DNA of 64,000 nt from Sphingobacterium chungjuense (GTDB lineage Bacteria > Bacteroidota > Bacteroidia > Sphingobacteriales > Sphingobacteriaceae): positions 62,001 to 126,000 of the forward strand of contig NZ_WLYS01000006.1 of the NCBI RefSeq assembly GCF_011316935.1, given 5' to 3'. A program made the position numbers and the translations under genes. A model generated the notes under the pieces. It was given only the letters and a program-made list of their open reading frames with translations. It did no database searches and had not been told where the DNA came from. Position 1 is the stretch's first letter. The number at the start of each line of letters is the position of its first letter. Positions 1-8,657 of the stretch are shown here, in pieces.

Positions 1-305
1 TTTTCACAGGAACAAATTATCAAGACGCCTATGCTTCGACCAAAGAAGTTGTGGATGGGCTAACAAAGTTGGACAGGGCATTCATCATTATTTCATCGCA
101 TTTGACAGAATTGAGTGCCGAGATAAAGAGTTATCCAAATCTGAGGCTGTGTTGTATGAAAACCGATCTGGATAAAAATAATATTCCAAAATTCACCTAC
201 CGACTAGCTGATGGCGTAGCCAATGAAAAACTGGGTCTATGGCTGCTTGGACGCAGTGGTTTATTGGAATCTGTTGCAGATTTGACAGCCAAATACAACA
301 AGTGA
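1..305 (+). CDS. MutS-family ATPase, C-terminal fragment
   Basis: The frame is open from the left edge (first full codon at base 3) to a TGA at 303-305, so only about 100 C-terminal residues are present. The segment FTGTNYQDAYASTKEVVDGL and the following ISSHLTEL...FTYRLADGVANEKLGLWLL resemble the end of the MutS ATPase domain, where the FxGTN motif precedes a strand ending in a conserved SH and the protein closes with a short helical tail. In Bacteroidota many such genes encode MutS-related P-loop proteins distinct from true MutS1, and the fragment cannot separate these. The Walker motifs lie outside the window. A strong terminator follows at 408-446. Family call is fairly secure, exact role is not. 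Confidence 0.72.
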   Translation, partial: FTGTNYQDAYASTKEVVDGLTKLDRAFIIISSHLTELSAEIKSYPNLRLCCMKTDLDKNNIPKFTYRLADGVANEKLGLWLLGRSGLLESVADLTAKYNK

Positions 306-407
306 TAAAAAATATTTAAAAATAATTCGCACATCAGATAATATTGATATTCAAGTCGGCGTTATATATGTAAATTTTCATAATTTAGGTTAATAATTGG
401 TTTGGTT

Positions 408-446
408 TAAATCCCGTAGCTCCCCGCTACGGGATTTATTTTTTTA
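408..446 (+). terminator. Rho-independent terminator after MutS-like gene
   Basis: A 13-bp perfect stem (408-420 with 426-438, core ATCCCGTAGC) closes a TCCCC loop and is followed by a run of T. It would end transcription of the MutS-family gene. Confidence 0.85.
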
Positions 447-581
447 GCCCTACCCGACCAATATTTCGCATTCTACCGACTTTTGATTTTCTATGTTTTT
501 TTCCGCCGAGCAATTTCATTCATTCACCGAAAAAATCGGGCTCCTGATCTATTAGGCATTCTCTAGGCAGCATTTGCGTGC

Positions 582-589
582 TACTTTTG
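582..589 (+). promoter_or_regulatory. Putative -7 promoter element TACTTTTG
   Basis: TACTTTTG matches the Bacteroidota -7 consensus TAnnTTTG and lies 41 bases before the start of the next gene. No clear -33 TTTG element is visible at the usual distance, so this is tentative. Confidence 0.4.
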
Positions 590-630
590 AACCATAGAAA
601 CAAACAAAAAAACTTTAAAACATAGAAATC

Positions 631-1074
631 ATGAAAAAATCAATCACCTCCATCGCAGCAGCATTATTAATGATCGCTAGCTTTTCATCCTTCGCCGCAG
701 AGCCTATTCTTGTAAACGCTCCTACAGCATCGAGTAACACGTTGTCGGCATACGTTTCTTCTCTTACGGAAGGGCTAAATGACTTCAATAATATGATCTT
801 CGCTAAAGACTTCGAGTACAGTAACTCCGCGGATCGCACCGAGAAAAAATATAACCGCAGGCAATACATGCAATTTTTGAAACAAAATAAAGGACTCAAA
901 TTCGAATGTACCACGACCTATCAGGTATTGGACGAGACGGGAAACACCAGCTTAGCAAAGGTTACTATGGTGTTCCGCGACTTCACACGCGTAGACTACT
1001 TAACATTACATGCAGCCAATGGCGGTTGGAAAGTAAGCAAAGTGGTTACGACCTACCCTACCGATAAAAAATAG
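631..1074 (+). CDS. Small secreted NTF2-like protein
   Basis: A 147-residue protein with a clear Sec signal peptide (MKKS then a hydrophobic core ending near FAAEP, about residue 23). The mature part, about 120 residues, has an amphipathic helix (SAYVSSLTEGLNDFNNMIF) followed by beta-rich segments ending in VDYLTLHAANGGWKVSKVV. This order is typical of NTF2-like/lumazine-binding-like folds, in which the last strands carry a WKI/WKV motif. No enzyme motif is visible; such proteins are often small-molecule binding or structural. It stands alone, preceded by a promoter-like element and followed by a long bidirectional hairpin. Fold assignment is an inference; function unknown. Confidence 0.65.
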   Translation: MKKSITSIAAALLMIASFSSFAAEPILVNAPTASSNTLSAYVSSLTEGLNDFNNMIFAKDFEYSNSADRTEKKYNRRQYMQFLKQNKGLKFECTTTYQVLDETGNTSLAKVTMVFRDFTRVDYLTLHAANGGWKVSKVVTTYPTDKK

Positions 1075-1111
1075 ATCCGCAGAGATACCTTTAACCTACT
1101 ACCATATACAG

Positions 1112-1152
1112 CAAAAGCGCTTGATGAAACTGAATTTCATCAAGCGCTTTTG
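1112..1152. terminator. Bidirectional terminator hairpin
   Basis: An 18-bp perfect stem (1112-1129 with 1135-1152) closes a CTGAA loop between two convergent genes. A-rich and T-rich ends allow use on both strands. Confidence 0.85.
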
Positions 1153-1176
1153 TTAATCTAAAGAAGATATACGATA

Positions 1177-2178
1177 CTACTTATCCAACAATTCAGCCAG
1201 CAACGTATGCAATGCTTCGCCGGTCACATTACGCGCAACGATGATGCCGTCAGAATCAATTAGCAAGTTGGAAGGAATAAATCGAACACCATACAATGCA
1301 GGTGCTTCGGTATCCCAAAATGCTAAATCTGAAACGTGAGTCCAATCCAATTGATCATCTTCGATGGCTTTCAACCAGGATGATTTGGTACGATCTAAAG
1401 AAACTCCAAACACATCAAAGCCTTTGTCCTTATATTGTTGATAGGCTTTTACGATATTGGGATTCTCCGCACGACATGGTGGACACCAGCCTGCCCAAAA
1501 GTCTAATAGGACATAATTACCTTTTCCCAAGTGATCAAAGAAGCGCACCTGATTACCATCCGGATCGGTGGACACAAAATCAATTGCTTTATTACCAGGC
1601 AATACCGCTTCTTGCTTATCAGCCAGATCGTTTAAGATCTGTACATACTGCGTATGAGCCAAAGAGGGATCGAGCAAAGCCACATGCTCTCTAATCTCTT
1701 GCGGAGATAAATCATACGAATAGTTGCGAAACAAAGCGAAAGCCGCTACGATAGATTTCGGATCTTCTTGGATAAATTCGGCCGCCGTCAATTCACTCGC
1801 TCTCTTTTTATAACCATCGAATTGCGTTTGCCATTTCGAACCCGAAACGGTTGCTTTTCTAAAATCTTGATCCTTCCCTACCGTGATTTTAGTAGGTTGA
1901 TCATCTAAGAATACTTGCAGATCTGTACCAGAAGGTTGCAAACTCACCGCATACAATTCTGGTAGAGGGACAGCGGTAGTAAAGGCAAATTTTCCATTCA
2001 CCACCTGTGTAGAATCAACCAATTTAAAAACTTTATTGTCGTACCGCTGCAGGTAAACAGTACCCTCCTTCAGTCCTTTAATAGATCCAGAAAGTTGTAA
2101 GAGGCGATTATCCTGTGCATTTGCGCCAGCAAATGCCCCGAGCAGAATAGCAATAGATAGGATCAGTTTTGTAAACAT
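1177..2178 (-). CDS. TlpA-type periplasmic thiol-disulfide oxidoreductase
   Basis: A 333-residue exported protein. Residues 1-21 form a Sec signal (MFTKLILSIAILLGAFAGANA). The N-terminal part (about 25-120) resembles the DUF4369 beta-domain, with GSIKGLKEGTVYLQRY. The C-terminal part (about 195-333) is an AhpC/TSA-thioredoxin fold with the active site WCPPC (C232 and C235) preceded by LLDFWAGW, and a cis-proline segment near RFIPSNLLID. Bacteroidota carry many such DUF4369-TlpA proteins, thought to reduce or repair disulfides of secreted proteins or cytochromes. It is monocistronic, convergent with the gene on the left and divergent from the oxidoreductase on the right. Family call is strong; substrate unknown. 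Confidence 0.88.
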   Translation of the reverse strand: MFTKLILSIAILLGAFAGANAQDNRLLQLSGSIKGLKEGTVYLQRYDNKVFKLVDSTQVVNGKFAFTTAVPLPELYAVSLQPSGTDLQVFLDDQPTKITVGKDQDFRKATVSGSKWQTQFDGYKKRASELTAAEFIQEDPKSIVAAFALFRNYSYDLSPQEIREHVALLDPSLAHTQYVQILNDLADKQEAVLPGNKAIDFVSTDPDGNQVRFFDHLGKGNYVLLDFWAGWCPPCRAENPNIVKAYQQYKDKGFDVFGVSLDRTKSSWLKAIEDDQLDWTHVSDLAFWDTEAPALYGVRFIPSNLLIDSDGIIVARNVTGEALHTLLAELLDK

Positions 2179-2395
2179 GTGTAATTAATGATTTAGTACG
2201 TGTAGAATAGTCAGATAGATATCTTCTCTTGTTTTATTGGATACGAAGTTAGATAAAATCAAATAATCTACCAAACAGGTATACATTAATGTGACACGGC
2301 TTTAACGCAATATGCTAGACTATAAAATATGTGAAAACTATTTAGTAGCTTAACTGTTTCATAAACAACCTATTTGAATCACAAATAATTTACCT

Positions 2396-3520
2396 ATGAT
2401 TAGTTCACGTCGTCGATTTTTGCAACAACTCACCTTATCTGCCATCGCAGTACCTACGTTAAGTGCTTATCCATTCACCATTCCGGTGCAAAAAACGGAA
2501 TTAGATAGGGACAAACCCATCTTAAAAGTGGCGCTCATGGGATTGGGTGGTTATGCAGAGCGCGTAGCAGAAGCGATGCAATCTTGCAGCAGAGCAAAGA
2601 TCACGGGATTAATTAGTGGTACGCCAGAAAAACTAAATACCTGGGGCGAAAAATACCAGGTTCCGGAAGGTAGTCGCTATAATTACGAGAATTTTGACCA
2701 GATTATAAACAACCCAGAAATTGATGCCGTCTATATTATTACGCCGAATGCGTTGCATCATAGCCAGACAATTCGTGTAGCCAAAGCCGGTAAGCATGTA
2801 ATCTGTGAAAAACCGATGGCGATCAACGCACAGGAAGGACAAGAAATGGTCGATGCTTGTGCCGCGGCAGGTGTACAATTACTCGTTGGTTACCGCATGC
2901 GCTTCGAACCTAATACGTTGAAGGCAGTAGAAATGCGAGAAACAGGACAATTGGGAAAAATTAAATTTTTCCAAGGACAAACGGGCTTTAAAATTGGTGA
3001 TCCCAATCAATGGCGTGTCAACAAAGAACTGGCCGGGGGCGGCTCTATGATGGATATCGGTATTTACGCCATTAATGGTGCAAGATACATGGTGGGTGAA
3101 GATCCGATCTGGGTAACGGCGCAAGAAACGAAAACGGATTTTGAGACTTTCAAAGAAGGCGTGGATGAAACGATCCAGTTTCAATTGGGCTTTCCTAGTG
3201 GTGCGGTGGCTTCCTGTTTGTCTACTTATAATATGAATCATTTGGATCGCTTTTACTTAGTTGGTGAAAATGATTTTGTAGAAATGCAACCTTCTACCGG
3301 CTACGGCCCCATAAAAGGGCGCACGAAAAATGGCCCATTAAACCAACCACACACCGTACATCAAACCGTACAGATGGATGAGATGGCACAAATTATTTTA
3401 GATGGCAAGAAGCCCATTTTGCCAGTAGATGGGAAAGTTGGCTTGCAAGACTTGAAGATAATCGATGCGATTTATCGCGCTTGCAAAACGGGCGAGCGGC
3501 AGGAGTTGCAGTTGGGGTAA
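2396..3520 (+). CDS. Tat-exported Gfo/Idh/MocA family oxidoreductase
   Basis: A 374-residue NAD(P)-dependent sugar or polyol dehydrogenase family protein. The N-terminus SRRRFLQQLTLSAIAVP is a twin-arginine signal, implying export as a folded protein with its cofactor, as for the periplasmic glucose-fructose oxidoreductase of Zymomonas. A Rossmann domain follows from about residue 40 (VALMGLGGYAERVAEAM), with the family motif CEKPMA around residue 138 and the C-terminal substrate domain containing GGGSMMDIGIYAINGARY. The fold and motifs are complete. No sugar-specific neighbour is present, so the substrate cannot be assigned. A weak hairpin follows at 3545-3573. Confidence 0.88.
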   Translation: MISSRRRFLQQLTLSAIAVPTLSAYPFTIPVQKTELDRDKPILKVALMGLGGYAERVAEAMQSCSRAKITGLISGTPEKLNTWGEKYQVPEGSRYNYENFDQIINNPEIDAVYIITPNALHHSQTIRVAKAGKHVICEKPMAINAQEGQEMVDACAAAGVQLLVGYRMRFEPNTLKAVEMRETGQLGKIKFFQGQTGFKIGDPNQWRVNKELAGGGSMMDIGIYAINGARYMVGEDPIWVTAQETKTDFETFKEGVDETIQFQLGFPSGAVASCLSTYNMNHLDRFYLVGENDFVEMQPSTGYGPIKGRTKNGPLNQPHTVHQTVQMDEMAQIILDGKKPILPVDGKVGLQDLKIIDAIYRACKTGERQELQLG

Positions 3521-3544
3521 AAAAGAGATCAGTTAGAATAGGTC

Positions 3545-3573
3545 AAGATCTGCATTCATAAGATGCGGATTTT
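3545..3573 (+). terminator. Weak terminator-like hairpin
   Basis: An 11-bp stem with two G-U pairs (3545-3555 with 3563-3573, loop of seven) begins 25 bases after the oxidoreductase stop and ends in TTTT. Plausible but weaker than others here. Confidence 0.45.
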
Positions 3574-3699
3574 CTGGTGTGAGATACTTCCCAGCAGGTC
3601 AAACAGTTTACCGAAGCTCCCTTTAGGAGTTTACAATTAATTAACACATAGTCACCATTAACATAATCATAGATTAACCTCCTGATAACATTCTGCTTA

Positions 3700-3707
3700 T
3701 AGATTTG
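3700..3707 (+). promoter_or_regulatory. Putative -7 promoter element TAGATTTG
   Basis: TAGATTTG fits TAnnTTTG and lies 97 bases upstream of the TonB-dependent receptor start. No -33 element is obvious. Confidence 0.4.
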
Positions 3708-3804
3708 CAACATAATATTAACAATGCTTTAGCTTGAAAGTCATGCTTCCTTTAGTAGGATAAAGGAACTCAAACTTTCCGGTAAAAAGACAACAATATC
3801 TACT

Positions 3805-6561
3805 ATGCAATCTACCAAGCATTTATTTTTGGCGTTAGCCTTAGCCTTTGGCTTGTTATCTTTCGCTTCCGCACAACAACAGTATGGTATCAAAGGCGTC
3901 GTATTAGACGTGGAATCAATGAAGCCTATTGAAGGAGCCTCTGTTCGTCTACTCGAAAGAAATCGCGAGAGCGCCACAGACAAAGATGGAAACTTCTTTT
4001 TCGACCTTCCAAAAGATGGAAAAGAATATACCATCGTTGCTGGATTAATTGGTTATACACCGGATACTTTAGTAATTAAACGTGGACAGGACGATGTCGA
4101 TTTTGCCACGCTATCTCTAGTCAGCAAAAACTCCGTATTGGATGAGATCGTGATTTCTCGGAGACGCGAACGCATTAGTGAGATCGCTTTGCTGGATATG
4201 CGCCGCCAATCCAATTTAATGGTAGAATACATGGGAGCACAAGAGCTCTCCAGAAAAGGCATTTCCGACGCTGGAGCTGCCGTAAATCGTATGACAGGCG
4301 TTTCTAGACAAGAAGGCAGCAACGAGGTTTTTGTTCGTGGATTGGGCGACCGTTATAATAACACTACGTTAAACGGACTCCCGGTACCATCTAACGATCC
4401 TGAACTCAAAAACTTAGAATTAGGTTTATTCTCCGCAGACATTATTGAGTATATCACTATCGATAAAGTGTACAGCACCTATCTGCCAGGCGATTTCGCA
4501 GGTGGAAATGTAGATATTGCTTCTAAAAATTATGAAGGAAAAGGTTTTCTGGAAGTAAAGTTGGGAACCAATACGAACACTAATATCTTAAAAAACTGGA
4601 ACCGGTTTATATTGCAAGACGGCCCCAATCCATTCGGCTTTGTCAATTATGGAGTTCCAAATGATCCGTTAGGCGGCTTCAACTTCCAAAACAGCATGAA
4701 TCCAGTCAAGAAGAAACCCATTGCAGGTAACCTTGGTTTATTAGGCGGCAAATCATTCCAATTCGCCAACGGAAATAAATTAAATTTATTTGCTTCGGCG
4801 AACTATTCTAGCGATGCCTATCGTCGTGAAGGAGTAAATAGACAACTTAGTGCCGGAGGAGAAACGATCAATAACCTACTTCAGGTTCGCAGTGGATACA
4901 CGACTAACTCGACAGGAATGTTGACAGCTAATTATGCTTTCAATCCCAACCATAGTATTACTTACAACTTCTTGTTAATGAACTCCTCCGATCAATTTGA
5001 TGATACATACTTTGGAGCCTTGAGAGACATGGCAGAAGATGGCAGCGGCTTAATAAGACGTTCTACATTTATCCAAAACACCGTAACTACCAATCAATTG
5101 TTAGGTAAACACAAACTTAACGATAAGATTGATGTAAACTGGGGATTGGCATACAACCGTGTAAAAACAAAAATTCCAGATCGTATTCAGAACTTTATGC
5201 AGTACGACGATGTGAACCAGCAATATGTCTTTATTCAAAATGCGGTAACCAACAATCACCGTTACTTTCAGGATCTCACAGAAAATGAAATTGCCCTTAA
5301 TTTAGCAGCCAGCTACAAGCTGGATGATGATAAAGGTGTTTGGTCAGTCGGGTATAATGGCAAGATGAAAAAACGTGCATTCGAAGATTTTCAGGTGAAC
5401 TTCTCAGTACCACGTAATCGTCCAATAGATCCACTTAATTTAGATGAGTTTTTCAACCAAGAAAACTTTAATGCTGGCTTGTTTTCTCAATTGGGTTTCA
5501 ACGCCGACTTGCCTCAAACGTATGATGGCACGCAAAATATTCATGCACCATTTACCAACTTACAATACAACTTAACCGAAAGATTGAGTGGTACATTGGG
5601 ATTGCGTTACGAAAATATCCGTCAGGATGTAAGCTTTATGACCCAGTTGGATAGAAGCGGCACCACCAATAGCATCACCAGAAACGAAGTGCTTCCGAGT
5701 TTATTGTTGAAGTATGTCTTAAAAGACAATCAAAACCTTCGAATGGGCTTAAGCAAAACCTATACATTGCCACAATTCAAAGAGAGAGCCTTCTTTATTT
5801 ACCGAGACATCAACGAATCTAAGCAAGGTAATCCAAACCTTTATCCTTCTACAGATTACAACTTAGATCTACGTTGGGAAGCATTCCCGAAATCTTCGGA
5901 ATTGCTGTCGGCAACTTTATTTGGTAAATACATTCAAAACCCAATCAACGAAGTACTCTTAGCCTCCTCTTCTAATGATATATCCTTCGTGAACATCGGT
6001 GATTATGGTACAGTGTATGGATTGGAAGTTGAATTCAAGAAAGATCTCCTGAGCACCGATCAATTTGGTAAGCTATCATTTGGCACTAATGCGGCTTATA
6101 TCAAAACCGATCAGGTGATTGATCCCGAAAAAGTACGTCGCGAAACGCAGTTTCCATCCGGTGGTTCGTACAATATCAACTTGACCAACACACGCTCAGG
6201 ATTTACAGGTGCATCAGACTTCTTGGTCAATGCAGACCTTTCGTACTACAAAGCTTGGGGCAATGCTTCAGACATTATGGCGACCGTCGTATACAATTAT
6301 TTCTCAGACCGCCTGTATGCTTTAGGATCTGAAGGACGTGGCAACCAAATTGATCAAGGGGTAGGAACATTGGACTTTATCTTTAAATACAAATTAAATA
6401 ACCGCTTTGGTATCGATGCTAATGTATTAAATGTCACCAATCCTAGTTTCAACCGTGTGCAGGAAACGGTCGCGGGTACAGATCAAGCGGTAGCAGCACC
6501 CGTATTATTTAATTACAAAAAAGGAATTCGTTTCTCAGTAGGTGTACGATACCGCCTTTAA
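3805..6561 (+). CDS. TonB-dependent outer-membrane receptor
   Basis: A 918-residue receptor. Residues 1-23 are a Sec signal ending FASAQ. A carboxypeptidase-regulatory-like beta-sandwich (about 27-110, GIKGVVLDVESMKPIEGASV) precedes the plug (about 130-270, with EVFVRGLGDRYNNTTLNG), and a 22-strand-type barrel fills the rest, ending in a terminal strand with GVRYRL. It lacks the longer SusC layout and no SusD gene adjoins it. Instead a lipoprotein gene follows after 76 bases, and the two probably form a substrate-uptake pair: the receptor uses TonB/ExbBD energy to import a ligand delivered or captured by the lipoprotein. Ligand unknown. Receptor family is certain; pairing is inferred from position. 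Confidence 0.92.
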   Translation: MQSTKHLFLALALAFGLLSFASAQQQYGIKGVVLDVESMKPIEGASVRLLERNRESATDKDGNFFFDLPKDGKEYTIVAGLIGYTPDTLVIKRGQDDVDFATLSLVSKNSVLDEIVISRRRERISEIALLDMRRQSNLMVEYMGAQELSRKGISDAGAAVNRMTGVSRQEGSNEVFVRGLGDRYNNTTLNGLPVPSNDPELKNLELGLFSADIIEYITIDKVYSTYLPGDFAGGNVDIASKNYEGKGFLEVKLGTNTNTNILKNWNRFILQDGPNPFGFVNYGVPNDPLGGFNFQNSMNPVKKKPIAGNLGLLGGKSFQFANGNKLNLFASANYSSDAYRREGVNRQLSAGGETINNLLQVRSGYTTNSTGMLTANYAFNPNHSITYNFLLMNSSDQFDDTYFGALRDMAEDGSGLIRRSTFIQNTVTTNQLLGKHKLNDKIDVNWGLAYNRVKTKIPDRIQNFMQYDDVNQQYVFIQNAVTNNHRYFQDLTENEIALNLAASYKLDDDKGVWSVGYNGKMKKRAFEDFQVNFSVPRNRPIDPLNLDEFFNQENFNAGLFSQLGFNADLPQTYDGTQNIHAPFTNLQYNLTERLSGTLGLRYENIRQDVSFMTQLDRSGTTNSITRNEVLPSLLLKYVLKDNQNLRMGLSKTYTLPQFKERAFFIYRDINESKQGNPNLYPSTDYNLDLRWEAFPKSSELLSATLFGKYIQNPINEVLLASSSNDISFVNIGDYGTVYGLEVEFKKDLLSTDQFGKLSFGTNAAYIKTDQVIDPEKVRRETQFPSGGSYNINLTNTRSGFTGASDFLVNADLSYYKAWGNASDIMATVVYNYFSDRLYALGSEGRGNQIDQGVGTLDFIFKYKLNNRFGIDANVLNVTNPSFNRVQETVAGTDQAVAAPVLFNYKKGIRFSVGVRYRL

Positions 6562-6605
6562 CAATAACATAACATTGTCTTAAACCAAAGGACAAACCGC
6601 AAGAG

Positions 6606-6613
6606 TAATTTTG
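6606..6613 (+). promoter_or_regulatory. Putative internal -7 element TAATTTTG
   Basis: A TAnnTTTG match lies between the receptor and lipoprotein genes, 24 bases before the chosen lipoprotein start. It may give extra transcription of the lipoprotein relative to the receptor. Confidence 0.35.
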
Positions 6614-6637
6614 AAACAGAAAAAATCTATCCACGAA

Positions 6638-7828
6638 ATGAAAAACAAATTTTTGACCAATTTTAAACAAGCTGCTTTAGGAGCTGCTGTATGTTTAATC
6701 ACGATGGTTTCATGTGAAAGTGACAATAACACAGAGAGACCTTCAAACTTTACTTTGAATCGCGATGACCTCAGAGGTACGATCACTGATGGCGAAGTAG
6801 TACTTAGCTCGGGCACGTACAAATTGACAGGTAAATTAGAGGTATCTAATGGCGCAACATTAACCATCGAACCAGGTGTTGTTATTGAGGCGACAGATGT
6901 CACTACGGCACAACAAGAAATTCGTTATATTGCAGTAGGTCAGGGAGCAAAAATTAATGTAAAAGGTACAGCTACCAATCCAGTTATCATGACTGCTACT
7001 AAAAAGAGCGCTGGTGCTTGGGGCGGTTTGGTAATCTGTGGTAAAGCGCCAATCAACAAAGGACAAACAGCTACTGCGGAGGTTTCTGAGTTGACTTACG
7101 GTGGTACAGATGCTAACGACAACTCTGGTTCCGTAAGATACTTACGTTTAGAGTACACAGGTTATTCATTCAACGAAGAAAAAGAATTCAATGGCTTATC
7201 TATGTTTGGTGTAGGTAAAGGTACTACTATCGAGTACATACAAGCTTATGAAGGTTCTGACGATGGTTTCGAGTGGTTCGGTGGAACTGTAGACTCTCGT
7301 TACCTTGTAGTTCTTAACAAAAGTACCCAAGGTGCTAGCTTTGTAGCTGATGACATGTTTGACTGGACTGAAGGTTGGAATGGTACTGGTGAGTACTGGT
7401 TCGGTTTGAAAACAAACGATGGAAACAGAGGTATTGAAGCAGATAACAATAGTGTAAACCACAATGCTACACCTATATCTAACCCAACACTTCGTAACCT
7501 TACTTTAGTAGGTAACAATGGTGGTCCAGAAAATCAAGCAGTAAAAATGCGTGTTGGTACTAACGGTACTTTAGACAACGTAGTAATTGCAAACTGGGGT
7601 ACAGGATTTGATATCCAGCACGACGAAAGTATTGCTTTTGTGAATGCAGGATCTTTGAAAGCAACCAACGTAAGATTTGTGAATGTTGCTACAAAAGTAA
7701 AAGGATCAAACACTGCTGGCGGTGCTGTTGATATCAACAAAATGGTTACTGAAAATGCCAATGCAGTTGGTGCTGGCAACGGCGTAGATCAACCGGAATG
7801 GGCAAAAGGCTGGACTGTTGGTTTCTAG
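6638..7828 (+). CDS. Beta-helix-like surface lipoprotein paired with TonB receptor
   Basis: About 396 residues from the ATG at 6638; an upstream in-frame TTG at 6611 is less likely because the ATG places a normal signal before the lipobox MVSC (near residue 27). The mature protein has DGEVVLSSGTYKLTGKLEVS followed by the segment ATLTIEPGVVIEA, typical of right-handed parallel beta-helix proteins in Bacteroidota. It continues with glycine/asparagine-rich turns such as GSDDGFEWFGGTVDSRY and ends GWTVGF. No catalytic motif is evident. It follows the TonB-dependent receptor directly and is closed by a strong terminator, so the two form a unit. It likely captures ligand at the cell surface. Role inferred; annotation of homologs is often misleading. 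Confidence 0.75.
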   Translation: MKNKFLTNFKQAALGAAVCLITMVSCESDNNTERPSNFTLNRDDLRGTITDGEVVLSSGTYKLTGKLEVSNGATLTIEPGVVIEATDVTTAQQEIRYIAVGQGAKINVKGTATNPVIMTATKKSAGAWGGLVICGKAPINKGQTATAEVSELTYGGTDANDNSGSVRYLRLEYTGYSFNEEKEFNGLSMFGVGKGTTIEYIQAYEGSDDGFEWFGGTVDSRYLVVLNKSTQGASFVADDMFDWTEGWNGTGEYWFGLKTNDGNRGIEADNNSVNHNATPISNPTLRNLTLVGNNGGPENQAVKMRVGTNGTLDNVVIANWGTGFDIQHDESIAFVNAGSLKATNVRFVNVATKVKGSNTAGGAVDINKMVTENANAVGAGNGVDQPEWAKGWTVGF

Positions 7829-7851
7829 TACAATCCAAAAATATATAAGGC

Positions 7852-7892
7852 AATAGCGCCGACAGATAATTCTGTCGGCGCTATTATTTTTA
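7852..7892 (+). terminator. Terminator after receptor/lipoprotein unit
   Basis: A 15-bp perfect stem (7852-7866 with 7871-7885, core AGCGCCGACAGA) with a TAAT loop and a following ATTTTT run. Confidence 0.88.
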
Positions 7893-8001
7893 CCGCTAAT
7901 CTCTATTTCTGTATCTTTTTCAATAGATAGCCACTCCTACCCGTCCAAATTAGTTTAAGCCTAAAAAAAGTGTTAATTTGCACATAAAAAGAGGTGAACT
8001 T

Positions 8002-8643
8002 ATGAACAACTATGTGCTGCAAACAGAAGGTCTAACTTTTCGTTATGGATCGCAAAGCCCTACGCTGGCTTTCAAAGATTTCCATATCCACAAACAGCAA
8101 CATACCCTATTGCTTGGCGACTCCGGCACCGGAAAGAGCACGCTGCTCAATCTTCTGGGCGGTCTTTCTAACCCGACAAGTGGACAAGTACGCATCAACA
8201 ACGAAACTATCTACCAGCTGTCGGAATCTGCATTAGATAAATTTCGGGCGCAGAACATCGGTTTCATCTTTCAAGAAGCACATCTCTTAAAAAATCTTAC
8301 GCTCTCTGAAAACATCCGATTAGCGCAATCACTCGCTGGATACAAAGTAGATCAAGAGCAAATAGAAGCTTTGCTAGGGCAATTACAACTTGCAGAACAC
8401 ACCGCAAAACATCCCAATCAACTGAGCCGCGGACAACTGCAACGTGCTGCCATTGCACGTGCGATTATCAATCGCCCTGCGATCTTATTAGCCGATGAAC
8501 CAACGGCATCGTTGGATGATAATAATACGCAACGCGTACTGGCATTACTACGGGAAATGGCCGACACACACGGTTCTACGCTCATCATCGCGACGCATGA
8601 CAAACGCATCAAAGACGAATTCACCAACACCTACTTCCTTTAA
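8002..8643 (+). CDS. ABC transporter ATPase, LolD/MacB type
   Basis: A 213-residue ATPase starting at the ATG at 8002, which has a GAGGTG ribosome-binding-like sequence five bases upstream, unusual for this phylum; a TTG at 7978 is the alternative. Walker A is GDSGTGKST (about residues 38-46). The signature is LSRGQ rather than LSGGQ, and Walker B is ILLADEPTASLDD. This is the mechanotransmission ATPase class that works with FtsX-like permeases to move lipoproteins, peptides or effectors rather than importing small solutes. The permease gene starts 14 bases downstream and a DUF3299-like gene follows, so the three form one operon ending at the 10556 hairpin. Confidence 0.88.
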   Translation: MNNYVLQTEGLTFRYGSQSPTLAFKDFHIHKQQHTLLLGDSGTGKSTLLNLLGGLSNPTSGQVRINNETIYQLSESALDKFRAQNIGFIFQEAHLLKNLTLSENIRLAQSLAGYKVDQEQIEALLGQLQLAEHTAKHPNQLSRGQLQRAAIARAIINRPAILLADEPTASLDDNNTQRVLALLREMADTHGSTLIIATHDKRIKDEFTNTYFL

Positions 8644-8657
8644 TAGATAGCATTGAT

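Larger units (their letters stand above)
306..630. other. Intergenic region with terminator and possible promoter
   Basis: A 325-base gap between the MutS-like fragment and the next gene. It holds the terminator hairpin at 408-446 and a TAnnTTTG match at 582-589. I see no convincing reading frame or RNA gene in it. Confidence 0.6.

Noticed and set aside
615-914. 99-codon minus-strand frame over the NTF2-like gene
   Set aside because: It lies opposite a well-supported secreted-protein gene, has no family pattern and no own promoter or spacing.
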